From Lachnospiraceae bacterium UBA4364 (GTDB lineage: Bacteria; Bacillota; Clostridia; Lachnospirales; Lachnospiraceae), in assembly GCA_002393955.1 (NCBI GenBank), contig DGSK01000002.1, positions 99,103 through 163,102 on the forward strand: a DNA stretch of 64,000 bases, written 5' to 3'. Within the stretch, counting starts at the first letter, position 1. The number at the start of each line of letters is the position of its first letter. Of this stretch, positions 18,035 to 25,915 are shown piece after piece. The notes under the pieces were generated by a model. It saw only the letters and a list, made by a program, of their open reading frames with translations, made no database searches and had not been told where the DNA came from. The position numbers were made by a program, and so were the translations under genes.

Positions 18035-18677
18035 TCAGAATTATAATCCTAATCCTGCTTGCAATCAGGGGGACAATCCCTATATGGCTAATGATGTTTC
18101 GAAAAAGGGTGGGCCTTCCGGATTAAGCATAGCAGCTATTATTTTGGCATTTGTTTTTTCTCCTGCAGGCTTGATACTGGGCTTTGTGGATCTGTTTAAA
18201 AAGGACGGAAGGACAAAAGGCCTGTCAATAGCAGCTATCATTGCTTCGATAGTAGCAGGTTTCGCAGGTCTGATCGTATGTGCGGTACTTCTGGCAGTCA
18301 TTTACCCGCAGGCTGTAAGGTATGAGCAGAAGTCTTGTATTTCAGCCGATACCCAGCTATGTAACAGCGTAAGGAATGCGATCATTACATCAATGATGGA
18401 TCCTGCTGTTGTAACCGGCAGTAATCCGGGACTGCCTTCAGACTATGACTGGGTATATGTAGAGGATATAGATCCCGACACGGATTTCGGAAGGACATTT
18501 GAGGAATATATAGGATCGGACGTTGATGAGATAGAAGATCAGATAAAGTCCTCGTACAGAGGGAAAGACGCAAGCGGACTTCAGTTTCGGATAACAAACG
18601 GTAACGATGTCGAAGTAAGGATAGAGAATTCCGACAACGGAAACGGTGAAGAGATATCGGTGGGTGTATATTATTAA
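18012..18677 (+). CDS. DUF4190-type membrane protein with extracytoplasmic domain
   Basis: The N-terminus is Asn/Gln/Pro-rich (about 1-30). Two transmembrane segments follow (about 36-58, LSIAAIILAFVFSPAGLILGFVDLF, and 68-98, LSIAAIIASIVAGFAGLIVCAVLLAVIY), the repeated-hairpin pattern of DUF4190. The C-terminal part (about 100-221) is acidic and resembles the soluble tail of pilin-like or secreted proteins (SCISADTQLCNSVRNAI then mixed beta). Function is unknown. AAAGGA lies just before the ATG. It is followed at 60 bases by glyA and preceded by its own promoter at 17852-17880. Confidence 0.7.
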   Translation: MDQNQNFSQNYNPNPACNQGDNPYMANDVSKKGGPSGLSIAAIILAFVFSPAGLILGFVDLFKKDGRTKGLSIAAIIASIVAGFAGLIVCAVLLAVIYPQAVRYEQKSCISADTQLCNSVRNAIITSMMDPAVVTGSNPGLPSDYDWVYVEDIDPDTDFGRTFEEYIGSDVDEIEDQIKSSYRGKDASGLQFRITNGNDVEVRIENSDNGNGEEISVGVYY

Positions 18678-18737
18678 ATGGTATTATTGATTGCAGAGAA
18701 TGCAGCGTAATAAAGAAAAAAATCAGGAGGAAAACAA

Positions 18738-19976
18738 ATGTATTCAATGGAAGAGTTAAAAGCAGTGGATCCCGAGATCGCAGCTGCCATCGAGAAGGAA
18801 TTTGACAGACAGAACGACCATATCGAACTCATTGCTTCGGAAAACTGGGTTAGCCATGCTGTAATGGCTGCAATGGGCAGTGTTATGACAAACAAGTATG
18901 CGGAGGGCTATCCCGGAAAGCGTTACTACGGCGGATGTGAGAACATGGACGTTGTAGAGACTCTTGCCATTGAACGTGCAAAGGAAGTATTCGGCTGCAC
19001 ATATGCAAATGTTCAGCCTCATTCAGGCGCTCAGGCTAATCTTGCAGTACAGTTTGCAATATGCCAGCCCGGCGATACCATCATGGGTATGAACCTTGAT
19101 CACGGCGGACATCTTACACACGGAAGCCCGGTAAATATTTCCGGTACTTATTTCAATATTGTTCCTTACGGTGTAAATGATGAAGGTTTCATAGACTATG
19201 ATAAGCTTCGCGAGATCGCTATCGAGTCAAAGCCTAAGATGATCATTGCAGGTGCATCCGCATATGCAAGAACCATTGATTTCAAGAAATTCCGTGAAGT
19301 TGCTGATGAGGTAGGCGCAGTGCTTATGGTAGATATGGCGCATATCGCAGGTCTGGTTGCTACAGGTCTTCATCCCAGCCCTATCCCTTATGCTGACGTG
19401 GTTACAACCACTACGCACAAGACTCTTCGCGGACCCAGAGGAGGACTTATCCTTTCAAGCGAGGAGAATGCAAAGAAATTCAAATTCAATAAGTCAGTAT
19501 TCCCCGGAATCCAGGGTGGTCCTCTTATGCATGTTATTGCTGCAAAGGCTGTATGCTTCAAGGAAGCTCTTTCACCTGAATTCAAGGTATACTGCCAGGG
19601 CATAGTTGACAATGCACAGGCACTTTCCAAAGGACTTATGAACAGAGGCGTGAAGATCGTATCCGGTGGTACAGATAATCATCTTATGCTGGTTGACCTT
19701 ACTCCCCAGAATCTTACGGGTAAAGAGGTTGAGGCATGGATGGATGAAGCTCATCTTACCGCAAATAAGAACACGATCCCCAATGATCCTCAGAAGCCCA
19801 ATGTTACAAGCGGTATCCGTCTGGGCACACCTTCGGTTACCAGCCGTGGTATGAATACTGAAGATATGGATAAGATCGCAGAGGCTATTGCTGAGATAGT
19901 AAATAAGAAGGAAGAGGGTATCCCTGCAGCAAGAGCTATCGTGGCTGAGCTTACTGCAAAGTATCCGCTTAAATAA
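18738..19976 (+). CDS. glyA: Serine hydroxymethyltransferase
   Basis: A PLP enzyme that interconverts serine and glycine while loading one-carbon units on tetrahydrofolate. Its 412 residues match the bacterial family. Motifs are HIELIASENWVS (start of core), NKYAEGYPGKRYYGGCE, QPHSGAQANLAV, the PLP-lysine motif VVTTTTHKTLRGPRGGLI, and the late VTSGIRLGTPSVTSRGM. The start has a strong CAGGAGG site. An intrinsic terminator follows at 20009-20045. It provides glycine and one-carbon units for purine synthesis, in keeping with purB/purA elsewhere in the window. Confidence 0.98.
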   Translation: MYSMEELKAVDPEIAAAIEKEFDRQNDHIELIASENWVSHAVMAAMGSVMTNKYAEGYPGKRYYGGCENMDVVETLAIERAKEVFGCTYANVQPHSGAQANLAVQFAICQPGDTIMGMNLDHGGHLTHGSPVNISGTYFNIVPYGVNDEGFIDYDKLREIAIESKPKMIIAGASAYARTIDFKKFREVADEVGAVLMVDMAHIAGLVATGLHPSPIPYADVVTTTTHKTLRGPRGGLILSSEENAKKFKFNKSVFPGIQGGPLMHVIAAKAVCFKEALSPEFKVYCQGIVDNAQALSKGLMNRGVKIVSGGTDNHLMLVDLTPQNLTGKEVEAWMDEAHLTANKNTIPNDPQKPNVTSGIRLGTPSVTSRGMNTEDMDKIAEAIAEIVNKKEEGIPAARAIVAELTAKYPLK

Positions 19977-20008
19977 TGAATAAGAAATCTCTTAGTAAAA
20001 TATGAATG

Positions 20009-20045
20009 GAAAAAGAGTTACCCGGACCGGTAGCTCTTTTTTTAT
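20009..20045 (+). terminator. Intrinsic terminator of glyA
   Basis: The stem AAAAGAG-TACC / GGTA-GCTCTTTT, with a short loop around CGGA, runs into seven T. Confidence 0.9.
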
Positions 20046-20133
20046 TTCTTGTTCAAGACTATCAGACTCGGCAGTCTGAAAGAATTTGTCATAGACGGAG
20101 CTAGGCAATGCAGGTGCTTTTTTAGTGAAATTA

Positions 20134-20162
20134 TTGACGTTTTTCTTAATTTATGTTAACTT
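20134..20162 (+). promoter_or_regulatory. Promoter of the phosphodiester glycosidase-type gene
   Basis: TTGACG, 17 bases, TAACTT with an upstream TG (extended -10). RNA would begin near 20168, after the ATG at 20163, which supports the start at 20202. Confidence 0.5.
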
Positions 20163-20201
20163 ATGCGGTGGAATTGCTATGATAAATTAAGAGAAGTTTT
20201 C

Positions 20202-21323
20202 ATGAAAAAAAGTCCCGAAATGAAAAATAACAAAAAGAACAGAAAAAAACGTGGTAACAGAGGCGGAGAAAGCATAGGAAGAAAGATTGGCAGATTTTTC
20301 GGACGTCTGACTATCTGGCTTCTGACAACACTTGTTATTTGCCTTGCGGGGGCATATGTTTTTTTCTATTACATAAACAAAGGACCGTCAGAGCATTTAA
20401 GGGATCTCTTTGTTACTTCTGTTATGGAATCCAGTGCAGGCGGAATTCTTGCAAGCCTTTATCTTTCGGAGGACGAGATTGCACTTATCCAGCAGAAAAA
20501 TACCACTACCAGTTTTACTGAAATAACCGATACGACACTTGTTGATGCTATGGCGATGGAGCGGGCAAGAACTGCCTCTGAAAATTCATCGGATGCGGAT
20601 TTCAATGCAGATAACGATCCGGATGGTGACGGCATAGAATTACATGAGATAAGCGGTCCGATGTACCGCGGCATGATGATGATAGTATATGATCCGTCCA
20701 GGGTGAAGGTTGCGACCATAGACAACTATACCCACAGCCATGCCGGAAAGACATTAGAGGATCTTATCGCTGATTACGGTGCAGTCGGCGGAATAAACGG
20801 TGGAAAGTATGAGGATACTGCAGGAATGGGTATCGGAGGATGGCCGGAAGGAATAGTTATTTCCGATGGAGAACTCCGCTTTGGTGACCGAGGAGGTTAC
20901 TATGGAGTTTATGGCTTTACGAATGATAATGTACTGGTGTGCGGAAATATGTCAGGACAGGCGGCACTTGATATGGGGGTACGTGATGCCGTTACCTTTG
21001 GTCCGGCGCTTATAGTAAATGGTGTGTCGGCGTCCTACAGCGGCGTGGGCAGCGGACTTAATCCCCGTACTGCCATTGGACAGCGGGCTGACGGTGCTGT
21101 TCTGCTTTTGGTCATTGAAGGCAGGAAAACATCATCAATGGGAGCTACCATGGGCGATCTTATAGAGATTATGGAAGAATATGGCGCAGTAAATGCTGCT
21201 AATCTGGACGGCGGTATGTCATCTGCAATGTGGTATATGGGAGAAAATGTGGTATCAAACAGTTCCATCAGGGGCGACCGTACTATGCCCACCGCATTTG
21301 TGGTAATGCCGAAGGAGGACTGA
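20202..21323 (+). CDS. Membrane-anchored phosphodiester glycosidase (NAGPA) domain protein
   Basis: The start at 20202 (MKKSPEMKNNKK) is preferred over 20163 because the likely promoter ends there and GAGAAG precedes it. The product has 373 residues. A very basic tail (about 1-37) leads to one transmembrane helix (about 40-62, LTIWLLTTLVICLAGAYVFFYYI), so the rest is outside. The outer part carries the NAGPA fold: GAVGGINGGKYEDTAGMGIGG, GVYGFTNDNVLVCG, NPRTAIGQRADGAVLLLVIEGR, MEEYGAVNAANLDGGMSSAMW. The family hydrolyses phosphodiester-linked sugars or modifies exopolysaccharide. The substrate is unknown. It is followed one base later by the acidic/basic-tail gene, so the two probably work together at the envelope. 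Confidence 0.85.
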   Translation: MKKSPEMKNNKKNRKKRGNRGGESIGRKIGRFFGRLTIWLLTTLVICLAGAYVFFYYINKGPSEHLRDLFVTSVMESSAGGILASLYLSEDEIALIQQKNTTTSFTEITDTTLVDAMAMERARTASENSSDADFNADNDPDGDGIELHEISGPMYRGMMMIVYDPSRVKVATIDNYTHSHAGKTLEDLIADYGAVGGINGGKYEDTAGMGIGGWPEGIVISDGELRFGDRGGYYGVYGFTNDNVLVCGNMSGQAALDMGVRDAVTFGPALIVNGVSASYSGVGSGLNPRTAIGQRADGAVLLLVIEGRKTSSMGATMGDLIEIMEEYGAVNAANLDGGMSSAMWYMGENVVSNSSIRGDRTMPTAFVVMPKED

Positions 21324-21324
21324 A

Positions 21325-23175
21325 ATGGCAAGGAGACGCCTTCCTGATTCAAAAATAAAAAGAGCTGACAGATACACTGAGGTTTCCGATGATACCCTGC
21401 AGTTTATCAACATTGTGGATTTTGATCCTGAGGATGATGACGATGATATTGATGCAGAGGACTACGGTCATCATTCCCGCTATGGCAGCAGGAACGGACG
21501 AGGAGCGTCAGAGGATGAATACGACTACGAAGATGACGACTCTGATGAAGAATACGAAGAAGAAGATGACATCGATGAAGGCTACGAAGAAGAAGATGAT
21601 GATGACATTGATGAAGGCTACAATGACGAAGAAGATGACAGCGATGAAGGCTACGATGAAGAAGAAGATGATGACATTGATGAAGGCTGCGATGACGAAG
21701 AAGACGATGATACCGCTGAAGACTACGATGACGAAGAAGATGATGGCAACGATGAAAACTATGATGATAAGACTGATATCGATGATGCTTATGACGAAGA
21801 TAATGAAGCCGGCAGTTATATAGATGATCCTGATGACGGATATGACGGACAGTTAGTACATGTGCGGCGCCGCCCGGCAGATTCTGTAAAGAAAGGAAAA
21901 TCCCGTAACCCCAAAGATCAGGGTAATGCAAAGGCTGAAGGGAAGGCCGGAAAAAAGACAGAAAAGAAGGTCACAAAACCTGAACGGACAAAAGCAGCAC
22001 CCAAAAAAGATATAAAAAAAGAGTCTTCAAAGGCGGGGAAAAGAGAAAAGAATATAGAACAGGATGAATTAAGCCGAAAGAGAAAAAAAAGCTGGCTTAT
22101 TTTCTTTGCCCTGCTTTTTATCTGGTCTGCGATACTTGTAGGGGTAATAGTATACGGCCTTAACTATTTCTATAACTTCACGATCGACTATGAGAGAGCA
22201 TATCAGGAAAGCCGGCCTGTGTTGTCCATGGGGGATATACTGGCACATTTTGAAAATGCCGACATAGATTATATCTACGAGAATATGGCTGAGAAGCCTC
22301 AGGTCAATGAATTTGAGACGGAAGCTGATCTCAAGGAGTATATGGGCTCGTTGTTAGAGGGCAAGACAATTAGCTTTAATGAGGCGTCCGGTTACAGTGA
22401 AGATACTCCTAACTATACTATAACTGCTGACGGTTATGCTGTTGCCGATCTTAAGCTGCGCAAGTCTTCAACAGAGGAAAGGGAGTACCATTTTCCGGTC
22501 TGGGAAATGACGGAACTTAATTTTTATACTGCACCCTCGGAAAGTTTTTCGGTTGAAGCCCCGGAAAACTATACCATACTCGTAAACGGTATTCCGCTTT
22601 CTTCGGATTATTGTGTTCAGAGCGGCATCGAATCCGAGGAAAACAAATATGTGGATCCCTACGGCCGTATCCCTGATCTTGCGGATTATTATGGGGAGGG
22701 ATTCTATAAGCAGCCGGTTGTGACAGCACAGGACGCAAGCGGTGCGGAAGTAGCAGCTGTATATGATGAGGCTGAAGGCCGATATGAAGTGGGATTTTCT
22801 TCTGATTCTCCGGAAAGGGAGGCGCTGGAAGAACGGGCGATAAATCTTGCTATAACTTTTGCCAATTTTATTTCCGGTGATACTTCGATTGATAATCTTT
22901 CGCCATATTTCCCTTCGGGCAGCGAAGCACTGGCAATGATCAAACGTAATTCTTCAAATGAATTCTTCGCCTCCCACAGCAATGTCACAATTCAGAATGA
23001 GGAAATAAGGGATTTTGTATGCTACAGTGAAGATGTATGCTATGTAGAAGCCTATATAGAACAGTCCATGCATGTATACGGTGCGGCGCAGAATCCGGTC
23101 ATACTTCCCACTGACGGTCATTTCTATTTTGTCAAGATGGACGGAGTATGGAAAGTGGCAGGAATAAGGTATTAG
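21325..23175 (+). CDS. Single-pass membrane protein with acidic-repeat then lysine-rich cytoplasmic tail
   Basis: 616 residues, family not recognised. Residues 33-173 are extremely acidic, with an imperfect Asp/Glu repeat around DDDIDEGYDEE, repeated about eight times with Tyr or Cys spacers. Residues 180-255 are strongly basic (KKTEKKVTKPERTKAAPKKDIKKE). A transmembrane helix follows (about 257-280), so both charged regions are predicted cytoplasmic. The outer part (280-616) has two soluble segments, the second (about 500-616: EERAINLAITFANFISGD then DGHFYFVKMDGVWKVAGIRY) resembling an NTF2-like or SnoaL-type tail. GGAGG precedes the ATG, one base after the upstream stop. The gene is intact. 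The role may be envelope assembly with the upstream glycosidase-like protein. Confidence 0.8.
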   Translation: MARRRLPDSKIKRADRYTEVSDDTLQFINIVDFDPEDDDDDIDAEDYGHHSRYGSRNGRGASEDEYDYEDDDSDEEYEEEDDIDEGYEEEDDDDIDEGYNDEEDDSDEGYDEEEDDDIDEGCDDEEDDDTAEDYDDEEDDGNDENYDDKTDIDDAYDEDNEAGSYIDDPDDGYDGQLVHVRRRPADSVKKGKSRNPKDQGNAKAEGKAGKKTEKKVTKPERTKAAPKKDIKKESSKAGKREKNIEQDELSRKRKKSWLIFFALLFIWSAILVGVIVYGLNYFYNFTIDYERAYQESRPVLSMGDILAHFENADIDYIYENMAEKPQVNEFETEADLKEYMGSLLEGKTISFNEASGYSEDTPNYTITADGYAVADLKLRKSSTEEREYHFPVWEMTELNFYTAPSESFSVEAPENYTILVNGIPLSSDYCVQSGIESEENKYVDPYGRIPDLADYYGEGFYKQPVVTAQDASGAEVAAVYDEAEGRYEVGFSSDSPEREALEERAINLAITFANFISGDTSIDNLSPYFPSGSEALAMIKRNSSNEFFASHSNVTIQNEEIRDFVCYSEDVCYVEAYIEQSMHVYGAAQNPVILPTDGHFYFVKMDGVWKVAGIRY

Positions 23176-23218
23176 ACAGTAAATCCATAAAGCTTTATAT
23201 AGATATATATTTATGTTT

Positions 23219-23253
23219 GCCTCTGAGTGCAGATGATGACTCAGGGGCTTTTT
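23219..23253 (+). terminator. Intrinsic terminator
   Basis: A 10-bp stem GCCTCTGAGT / ACTCAGGGGC (one G-T pair) with a nine-base loop is followed by five T. It ends the 20202-23175 unit. Confidence 0.88.
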
Positions 23254-23254
23254 G

Positions 23255-23284
23255 TTGAAAGTTATAGTGGTTTTGTGGTAAAAT
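23255..23284 (+). promoter_or_regulatory. Promoter of the lipoprotein gene at 23363
   Basis: TTGAAA, 18 bases, TAAAAT with TGG immediately before it (extended -10). It begins directly after the upstream terminator. Confidence 0.7.
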
Positions 23285-23362
23285 ATTTTCTGTTCTTTTA
23301 TGCACTCCGATAGTGTGAGTGAGGGGAAAAGGAATCATAAGCTGAACAAAAGGAGGAAAAAC

Positions 23363-24916
23363 ATGAAAAAAGGTATGAAAATGCTGTCACTGGCACTTGT
23401 GGCCGGATTGTCAGCAAGCATCCTGTCTGGCTGCAGTCTGTTCATGAACACACAGAAAGTAGTTGACAAGATGTTCGAGGCGCAGCCTGAGTCTGCAACT
23501 AATGAGATGGAGTTTGATGTCGGCATTTCTTATGCGAGCCAGGGGATGAGTATGGATTTTGCTGTTTCAGGTGACGCAGAAGCAGAGGTGGTAAAGGACG
23601 GGGATGATACAATGTCCCATTCGATCGTAAATGCCAAGCTTACTATTCCTGAGATGCTGACAAGCATGATAGGTGAAAACATCCCTAAGTACTCAACAGA
23701 GATTTACACAACCGGTGATGATACAGAGCAGACTGTATATATTTATGACTCCGAGGACAAGGAGTGGAGGGTGAACACTGCTGAGGTCGGTAAGGGAATC
23801 GATGAAGAAAAGGTCGAGGAACTGCAGGAAGCCCTTAAGCAGGTCCTTTATAAGGCTGAACTTCAGAAGAAGAGCGAGAAGGTAGGTAGTGAGGACTGCT
23901 ATGTTCTTAAGCTCAATACTACCGGTGAAGATTTTGAGGATGTTCTTGATGTCCTTCTTACCGTAGAGAATGAAGACGGTGAAAGCTTAAGGGATATGAT
24001 CGAGGACTCTGGTGATGTCACAGTCAAGGATATCAAATCAATGATGCAGTATGTTCAGGTTGATGCAACTATATATGCTTCAAAGAAAAAAGGATACTGC
24101 GTATCTTGTGAGGTGGACTTAAGCGAGACAGATCTTGCTGCTATGGTTAAGAAAGGTATGGATATAGCCGGTGTAAGCGAGGATGATTTTGGCGGTATGT
24201 TCTCACCTGACGGGCTGTCATTTTCATCTTTCTATTTTAAGAATACAGCTTCCAATATAAATGAAACCGAAGTTGATATTCCTGATGATGTTAAGGACGA
24301 GGCAGTAGAGGCCGGCTCGATGAGCGGAACGGTTGTGCCTGATGACGGCTTTTCTGATGATGGCCGTGGTGCCGGAGATGTCGATGTTGATCCGGATGCC
24401 GGTCTTGACAGCGGAAGTACGGGAACAGCTGTTGCTGACTCCGACCTTGATATCAATGCAGACGGAAGCGTAAACTTTGAGTATGAGGGCGGTGTGATCA
24501 CTCTTTATCCTTATGCAGATTATGAATTGGATATGACTTATTCCGACAGTTATTCTCTTTATTATGAGAATGACAGCTGGTCAAGCTATTATGTAAGCAA
24601 ATATGCGCCCTATGACTTCCAGCAGTATACGGAGGATGAGAACTACATCCCTGACGGATTTACTTCTTATTCCGTTGATTATGACCTTTATAGTGACAGT
24701 GTAATGATCAATGGAACAAATGTATTAGTAGCTATCGAGGAAAAAGAGGAAAATGACGGCTGGCAGTACAAGTATGCATATATCCTTGTTCCTTACGAAA
24801 ATTCATGGGGTGAGGAGGATGCACTGACCATATCCTTCAGTTCTTCCGATGTAGAAAACTGGACTCTGGATGATGTGAAGAAGGCTGCTTCAGAGATCCT
24901 TGCATATTACAATTAA
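23363..24916 (+). CDS. Surface lipoprotein of unknown function, Asp/Ser/Gly-rich linker
   Basis: The start at 23363 follows AAGGAGG; the longer frame from 23300 lacks one. The product has 517 residues. The signal peptide ends in the lipobox LSGC (Cys24). Residues about 30-290 look like one beta-rich domain of the LolA/LppX-like kind (paired strands NEMEFDVGISYASQGMSMDFAVSGDAEAEVV and DCYVLKLNTTGEDFED). A low-complexity acidic linker (about 295-365, DDGFSDDGRGAGDVDVDPDAG) leads to a Tyr-rich C-terminal domain (EYEGGVITLYPYADYELDMTYSDSYSLYYEND). Function is unknown. It is monocistronic between two terminators. Confidence 0.7.
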   Translation: MKKGMKMLSLALVAGLSASILSGCSLFMNTQKVVDKMFEAQPESATNEMEFDVGISYASQGMSMDFAVSGDAEAEVVKDGDDTMSHSIVNAKLTIPEMLTSMIGENIPKYSTEIYTTGDDTEQTVYIYDSEDKEWRVNTAEVGKGIDEEKVEELQEALKQVLYKAELQKKSEKVGSEDCYVLKLNTTGEDFEDVLDVLLTVENEDGESLRDMIEDSGDVTVKDIKSMMQYVQVDATIYASKKKGYCVSCEVDLSETDLAAMVKKGMDIAGVSEDDFGGMFSPDGLSFSSFYFKNTASNINETEVDIPDDVKDEAVEAGSMSGTVVPDDGFSDDGRGAGDVDVDPDAGLDSGSTGTAVADSDLDINADGSVNFEYEGGVITLYPYADYELDMTYSDSYSLYYENDSWSSYYVSKYAPYDFQQYTEDENYIPDGFTSYSVDYDLYSDSVMINGTNVLVAIEEKEENDGWQYKYAYILVPYENSWGEEDALTISFSSSDVENWTLDDVKKAASEILAYYN

Positions 24917-24977
24917 TAGCATAGGCAGGTTCGGAAGCGAATAAGCCGGGGTATGTGAAAATAAGATAATCAATAAA

Positions 24978-25008
24978 ACGGAGAGTGGATCGTCACTCTC
25001 CGTTTTTT
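24978..25008. terminator. Bidirectional intrinsic terminator
   Basis: A perfect stem ACGGAGAGTG / CACTCTCCGT with a six-base loop is flanked by TTTTTT on the plus side and AATAAAA (TTTTATT on the minus strand) on the other side. It serves both the lipoprotein gene and the convergent FliD-like gene. Confidence 0.9.
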
Positions 25009-25107
25009 GTATGATGGGCATGCCGTAAGTCTTTGGTGAAAGCCCGCAAGGGCTTTGGCTGGAAACTTCGGCAAAAATGAAATGTCGGCCGGCGATTTCC
25101 TAAAAGG

Positions 25108-25824
25108 TTATACGCTCGTTGTGTAGGTAGAAGCAGCACCACTCTTAAGCAAAGCCGAGTTCGTATAGGAATTGGCAGAAGTATCGCCGGTAAGTGCAAG
25201 CGAGTAAATCTGCTCGGCTTTGTATTCAGCCTTGGATGCCCAGGAAGAGCTGCCCTTGAAAACATCGTTAAGGGTGCTCTCATTTGCCTTAAGGAACTTA
25301 TCCTTATCAAAGCTGAGCTCTCCGTCGAAACCGATCTTTATTCCTGCCTTTTCAAGCATATTTCCGGATTCCTCGGTGAGGTTCTTAAGCCATTCTGTCT
25401 TTTGTGCAACGTTGCTGTAGAGGGAATCGGTTCCTTTTTTGATGAGGCTGTTGTAGCTCTTTACGAAATCCTCTACCTTTGCTGCTGATTCTTCTCTGTC
25501 GTCTTCTGCAAAAGAAAGGGAATTCAGTTTGTTGAATGAAGTAACAACGTTTCCGGCTGCGTTTGCTGTGTCTTTGATCTTTTTCTCGGCAGCTGCAATA
25601 TCTTCTTCGGAAGCCTGGGGCTTCGAATTGTAATATTTCTTCATCACTTTGTAGTAGCTGCCATTCTTTAATGCACTGTAATTGGTCAGATCGAACCCGA
25701 CACTCTGATTTGCATTCGATGACGATGAATTCAGCGAAGAAAACAGATCTGTGGATTTATTATTATTCGAGCCGCCCAGTGATGAAAACAGTGTAGAAAT
25801 GTTTGATGTACCCGATACATTCAT
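25108..25824 (-). CDS. FliD-like (hook-associated protein 2 C-terminal type) protein
   Basis: The start at 25824 (MNVSGTSNISTLF) is chosen because AAAGGAG lies 8 bases upstream; the frame extends back to 25866 without support. The product has 238 residues. A Ser/Asn-rich N-terminus is followed by helices (EEDIAAAEKKIKDTANAAGNVVTSFNKLNS), then a segment with the FliD_C look: VEDFVKSYNSLIKKGTDSL, MLEKAGIKIGFDGELSFDKDKFLKANESTLNDVFKG. The export signal is not obvious. No other flagellar gene is in the window, so it may be a flagellum-derived secreted protein or a stand-alone cap-like factor. Identification rests on this motif alone. Confidence 0.6.
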   Translation of the reverse strand: MNVSGTSNISTLFSSLGGSNNNKSTDLFSSLNSSSSNANQSVGFDLTNYSALKNGSYYKVMKKYYNSKPQASEEDIAAAEKKIKDTANAAGNVVTSFNKLNSLSFAEDDREESAAKVEDFVKSYNSLIKKGTDSLYSNVAQKTEWLKNLTEESGNMLEKAGIKIGFDGELSFDKDKFLKANESTLNDVFKGSSSWASKAEYKAEQIYSLALTGDTSANSYTNSALLKSGAASTYTTSV

Positions 25825-25915
25825 GATCATCACTCCTTTGATAAAAATGAAAGGCATCCATGCCACCTATTGATACAATTTAATCTTAACACAGTCAGAG
25901 GTGTTCGGCAAGCAC

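Noticed and set aside
21407..21931. His-rich minus-strand frame opposite the acidic repeat
   Set aside because: It is the mirror of GAT/GAA-rich codons on the plus strand; no ribosome binding site.
23300..23362. N-terminal extension of the lipoprotein from 23300
   Set aside because: The extension has no ribosome binding site and would place a charged stretch before the signal peptide; AAGGAGG precedes 23363.
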